A stretch of DNA of 36,065 nt from Asterionellopsis glacialis. Lineage: Eukaryota > Bacillariophyta > Plagiogrammaphyceae > Rhaphoneidales > Asterionellopsidaceae. The translations under genes were made by a program, and so were the position numbers. The notes below the pieces were generated by a model. That model did not search any database, had not been told where the DNA came from, and was given only the letters and a program-made list of their open reading frames with translations. The DNA is taken from the NCBI GenBank assembly GCA_014885115.2, contig WKLE02000259.1:1-36065 (forward strand), written 5' to 3'. Shown here piece by piece: positions 32,977-36,065 of this stretch (positions are counted from its first letter, which is position 1; every line of letters starts with the position of its first letter).

Positions 32977-33998
32977 AATAAATTGCAACGGATGAATTGC
33001 GGAAGAGTAAAGCCACCCCCTTTCATTCGTAAATGTGGAAAATTTTGCCCAGTAAGGACATGGGAGGAAGAGATCGTGGCATTTTTTTCAATCAGTCCAA
33101 CATAATCAAAAGAAAAACAAGCATTCACGAGAAATAATGCAAATGTTTTGTTGAATGGTGTTAGTTTTTCTTGAAAATTAATGTTGTCCTGCCCCAAAAA
33201 ATGCGTCGATTCTTCAATCCCTTTGCTCTCTTACTGAAATAGAATTTTGCACAAGCAACTATGATTCAAACAATTCCAATATGAAAGTTCTGGAATTGTA
33301 AAGCTGGCTGACGATTGCATCAGGGAATATATACCTTCTCGTGTAAAATTGGAAAAGAAAGGTAACGTCACATTCTTAGAGAGACATCTGGAAAAATATA
33401 TATCACTTAAAAAATAATAGAAGCATGAAAAATTATTTACTCAACCTTGCATTCGGATATGAATGTGTCTGAATCAGGATAGTGCTCACAACTTTTTGCC
33501 GACCAAAAGAGACTCGAAGGCCAAAGAAAAACAAACTGCAGCATGAAATCAAATTGTTTGGAATTGATTGCAGTGTTTCATGTACAAATGAAAGAAAAAC
33601 AACAAACTAGCAATGATTTGCAACAATGTTCAAGTGCACCGTCTTGTCTTCGCATCTCCATTTAGTTTTAGTTTTCCTCACGAACACCACGAAACATCAT
33701 TTTTTATTTTGGCAAAAAAAAACCACGACATCATTTAGAATTCAGAATACAACCATGAATTGATATTGTTTTGTCGCAATCTCTGCTATCATAAAGTAGG
33801 ACACTTTCTCTTCGGTCCTCGGTCTAGAGTACCTCATACATCGTCAACCTAGACATGCTGAAAACAAAAATCAAGGTGCCATACGCTCTGTGAGCAAGGC
33901 TTTAACACTAGTCCCAGACAGGTTGTAGTTCCAATCGTACCTACGGATGACGGCCGAACACAAGGTGGACTTTACAGCTATGTACCAGGTACAACGTG
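32977..33998. other. Intergenic between the two small precursor genes, left part
   Basis: AT-rich, no gene seen. One TACCAGGTA motif lies at 33983-33991. No third copy of the precursor motif was found on either strand. Confidence 0.45.
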
Positions 33999-34411
33999 AG
34001 TCGTTGAAGGATACCTTTTTATATATATGGAAAAAAAACGAGAAAACATAACGAATGAGAATACAGGTAAGTTAGAACCCTATCCAAGGTGGCCCTCATC
34101 AGTAACTACAGTAACTATTGTTCAACTAGTCCTAAGATAGCCCCGCCTCGCCTCTTGTTGGTAACCGCGTATTTTGGGTCAGTGTACTGGTACCTGTACT
34201 GTACCAGTTAATTTCATTAGATACTACAACTTGAGTCATGGAAAGATACCTTTTTATATATATGGGAGAACAAGAGAGAAACACAACGAATGAGAACCCC
34301 ATTAAAGATGCCCCTCTCTAGAGAGTTAGGACTAGTAACTACAGTAGCTATCGTTCGACTAGACTAGATAGCCCCTCGCATCTTGTTGGTAACCGTGTAT
34401 CGTTGGTCAGC
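33999..34411. repeat. Diverged tandem duplication, about 230-base unit
   Basis: Copy 1 (about 34001-34185) and copy 2 (about 34233-34411) share ATACCTTTTTATATATATGG (34011 and 34246), CAACGAATGAGAA-type words, GTAACTACAGTA, and CTTGTTGGTAACCG (34154 and 34382). The offset varies between 228 and 235 bases because of small indels. Confidence 0.85.
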
Positions 34412-34562
34412 TACACATGGGACTATTGTCTAGAGGCCTAGTCTCACCTGTGCCATCGCGCGTTGACACAATCATTCGCTTTGATGGTTCGTTTCTTTGC
34501 TGCCTTTCGAGCCTTCGTGTTCCCAACATACCTGGTACATCATAAGAAACTCTTTGTCTACC

Positions 34563-34692
34563 GATGAGACATACAACGTGCCACAAATAGCTTCGTAACA
34601 TCCGAACAACCTTCACCTTGACTTGAACTATCTATCCCGGTGAGACATACAAGGTGCCACAAATAATCGAACAACCTTCGACTTGACTTGAA
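34563..34692. repeat. Second local tandem duplication, 76-base offset
   Basis: Copy 1 (34563-34627) and copy 2 (34639-34692) share TGAGACATACAA, GTGCCACAAATA, GAACAACCTTC and TTGACTTGAA. Copy 2 lacks about a dozen internal bases. It ends 59 bases before the start codon of precursor B. Confidence 0.85.
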
Positions 34693-34750
34693 ATTATTTC
34701 GTTCCGAGGAACCGATTTTGAAAAAGTTTTTGTACACAAAGAATCCAAAA

Positions 34751-35257
34751 ATGTATAAGAAGATGAAACTGCAACAAAAACAACAACAACAACAGAAACA
34801 ACAACAACAAAGGAATTCAACAACTACCGGCAGTAGCAATAACATTACAATTCGTACCACCTTGTGTTTGTTATTGGTTATGGAACGTATAGCTATGGCA
34901 AATTGTTCGACGATCGTAACTACGTCAATGCCCAAAACACAACAGGAAGAAAAAGTACTGCAAAAAGAAACAATGCAAGAGAACAAAAAACTTCAACCCA
35001 ACAACAACAATCACATGAAAAAATCAATTACGACAGAAAACACAAAAACGTTACCGAAAACCAAAAATCGTCGTCATCGTCTTCGAAATATGATGGTTGA
35101 TTCTTCGATTGCTCATCTAGGTACTGAATTATTAGGTGAACCATATAGCGATAGTACTGTACTTGATTTTTTTAGAACCATTGACGATAGCAGCACCAAT
35201 CGTAATGAGAATGATTCATCATCTTCTTCTGGAGCCATGTCCATGGTGAAAGTTTGA
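34751..35257 (+). CDS. Small membrane-anchored/secreted peptide precursor B (ELLGE-DSTV-GAMSM family)
   Basis: 168 aa from ATG at 34751; an alternative Met lies at 34763. The N-terminus is Gln-rich from a CAA repeat. A hydrophobic segment (TTLCLLLVMERIAMA, about 36-50) can act as a signal anchor. A polar Gln/Asn/Lys linker follows, then the basic NRRHRLR (106-112). The C-terminal motif is at about 121-165: TELLGE, DSTVLDF, FRT, a Ser-rich insert and GAMSM. The order HRLR, ELLGE, DSTV, RT, GAMSM is the same as in precursor A, while the N-terminal halves are unrelated in length and composition. That pattern fits a precursor whose C-terminal part is the functional product. Identity outside this pair is unknown to me. 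Confidence 0.65.
   Translation: MYKKMKLQQKQQQQQKQQQQRNSTTTGSSNNITIRTTLCLLLVMERIAMANCSTIVTTSMPKTQQEEKVLQKETMQENKKLQPNNNNHMKKSITTENTKTLPKTKNRRHRLRNMMVDSSIAHLGTELLGEPYSDSTVLDFFRTIDDSSTNRNENDSSSSSGAMSMVKV
34780..34815 (+). repeat. CAA microsatellite encoding poly-Gln
   Basis: Runs of CAA with occasional AAA codons inside precursor B, giving a Gln/Lys tract before the hydrophobic segment. Confidence 0.9.
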
Positions 35258-36065
35258 AAATACAGTGCAGTATAGTATAGTTTAATATATCTATACTTGA
35301 TACGAAAATGCCCTTTTCTCCTTCTTGTGTTCTAATGAATGGTGATATATTGAACAGACGGCAAGAAGGAGAGGGGGGGGAGGATAAGACAATGAGAGTT
35401 TCAAAAACAAGGAAACTACTCCGATACAGTAATTTATAATGTATATTTGATGAATATTTTTACTCTTGTTGATTATACAATACTGACTGACTGACTGACT
35501 GTAATTCATGATATGATGCTGTAGAGATTTTGAAAAAGTTTTTGTTTTTCCCAACTTTCCATCCATCTACACTTTCTACTCTCTTTACAAGGACCTAGAG
35601 AGAGAGAGAGAGAGTAGTCTCTACAGAGTGTAGACCTATAGAAAAAAACGTAAGCACTACAGAGATGTTTTGCCACAAACTTTTCTTGAGTTTGTTGTTG
35701 TTACCTTTAAAAGATTTTGTGTTTCATCTCTCAACGTAGTACCATGTCTCATATTCAATCACATCTGATAGTATACTTTCCTAATTTGATGATTGTGTGG
35801 ATGTATGGATATGTCCTGAACATGTTACTAAGGTTGTTGTATCTCGAGTCAGTCATGTTGTGTTGATTTTTGTCCACCTGAAAAAATGTTGGTTCTTACA
35901 AGTACTGTCTATTATAAGTAGTATAGAGACTGTCCAAATAAAACACTGAATAATGCAATGCACAAAGTAACATACATTGAAATTTGTAAAACATATCATT
36001 TGGTTTCCATGAATAAAGGAATGAATACAACATTTGAGTAATTCAATGTGGATAGCTTGAATCAT
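35258..36065. other. Intergenic to the window edge
   Basis: No supported gene. It contains a G8 tract (about 35371-35378), an (ACTG)n run at about 35484-35503, and an AG microsatellite (about 35595-35612) flanked by TAGTCTCTAC-type words. An open stretch on the minus strand at the very end has no protein features. Confidence 0.4.
35484..35503. repeat. (ACTG)n microsatellite
   Basis: Four to five tandem ACTG/TGAC units. Confidence 0.85.

Noticed and set aside
35853..36065. 70-codon open frame running off the window edge
   Set aside because: AT-rich, hydrophobic, no domain; it may be random and cannot be judged from a partial view.

Overview
The window looks like nuclear DNA of a diatom (stramenopile). 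It has AT-rich intergenic DNA, short GT-AG introns of about 90-160 bases, large LRR proteins with Pro/Thr/Ser stalks, and a plastid-type leader on one enzyme. A raphid pennate diatom is likely, but species cannot be read from sequence alone. No tRNA, rRNA or CRISPR array was found.

Layout. 513-7283 (+) is a 14-exon membrane LRR gene (about 1754 aa) in which twelve successive exons of exactly 72 bases each encode one 24-residue repeat. 7.5-8.0 kb holds an unrecognised, frameshifted coding remnant. 8251-10332 (-) is a GNAT-PhzF fusion. 11.4-14.4 kb is a decayed piggyBac-like DNA transposon. It abuts a 5'-truncated, multiply frameshifted coiled-coil gene (14.49-16.48 kb) that resembles a kinesin-5 tail. 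17258-17644 (-) is a small unknown protein. 18982-20187 (-) is a Gfo/Idh/MocA oxidoreductase of the dihydrodiol-dehydrogenase type. 21432-22970 (-) is an RluA-type pseudouridine synthase, probably plastid-targeted. 23670-26071 (+) is a two-exon sialate O-acetylesterase-like enzyme. 27029-31074 (-) is a second, secreted LRR gene of 8 exons with lysine/glycine-rich and 66-base-period Pro/Thr-rich segments. The right end carries two small genes, 32713-32976 and 34751-35257 (+), whose products share a basic HRLR stretch and a C-terminal motif (ELLGE, DSTV, F-x-RT/L-x-RT, GAMSM). They look like paralogous secreted or membrane-anchored peptide precursors.

The genes do not form an operon or one pathway. 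Several act at or outside the cell surface: the two LRR proteins, the esterase and the two small precursors. The two LRR genes share one intron register (phase 1, at the repeat boundary), which points to a common exon-shuffling origin.

The least explained signals are (i) the small precursor family and (ii) a short motif, TACCTGGTA or its complement TACCAGGTA, found about 20 times. It occurs only between genes and is often joined into palindromes such as TACCAGGTACCTGGTA.
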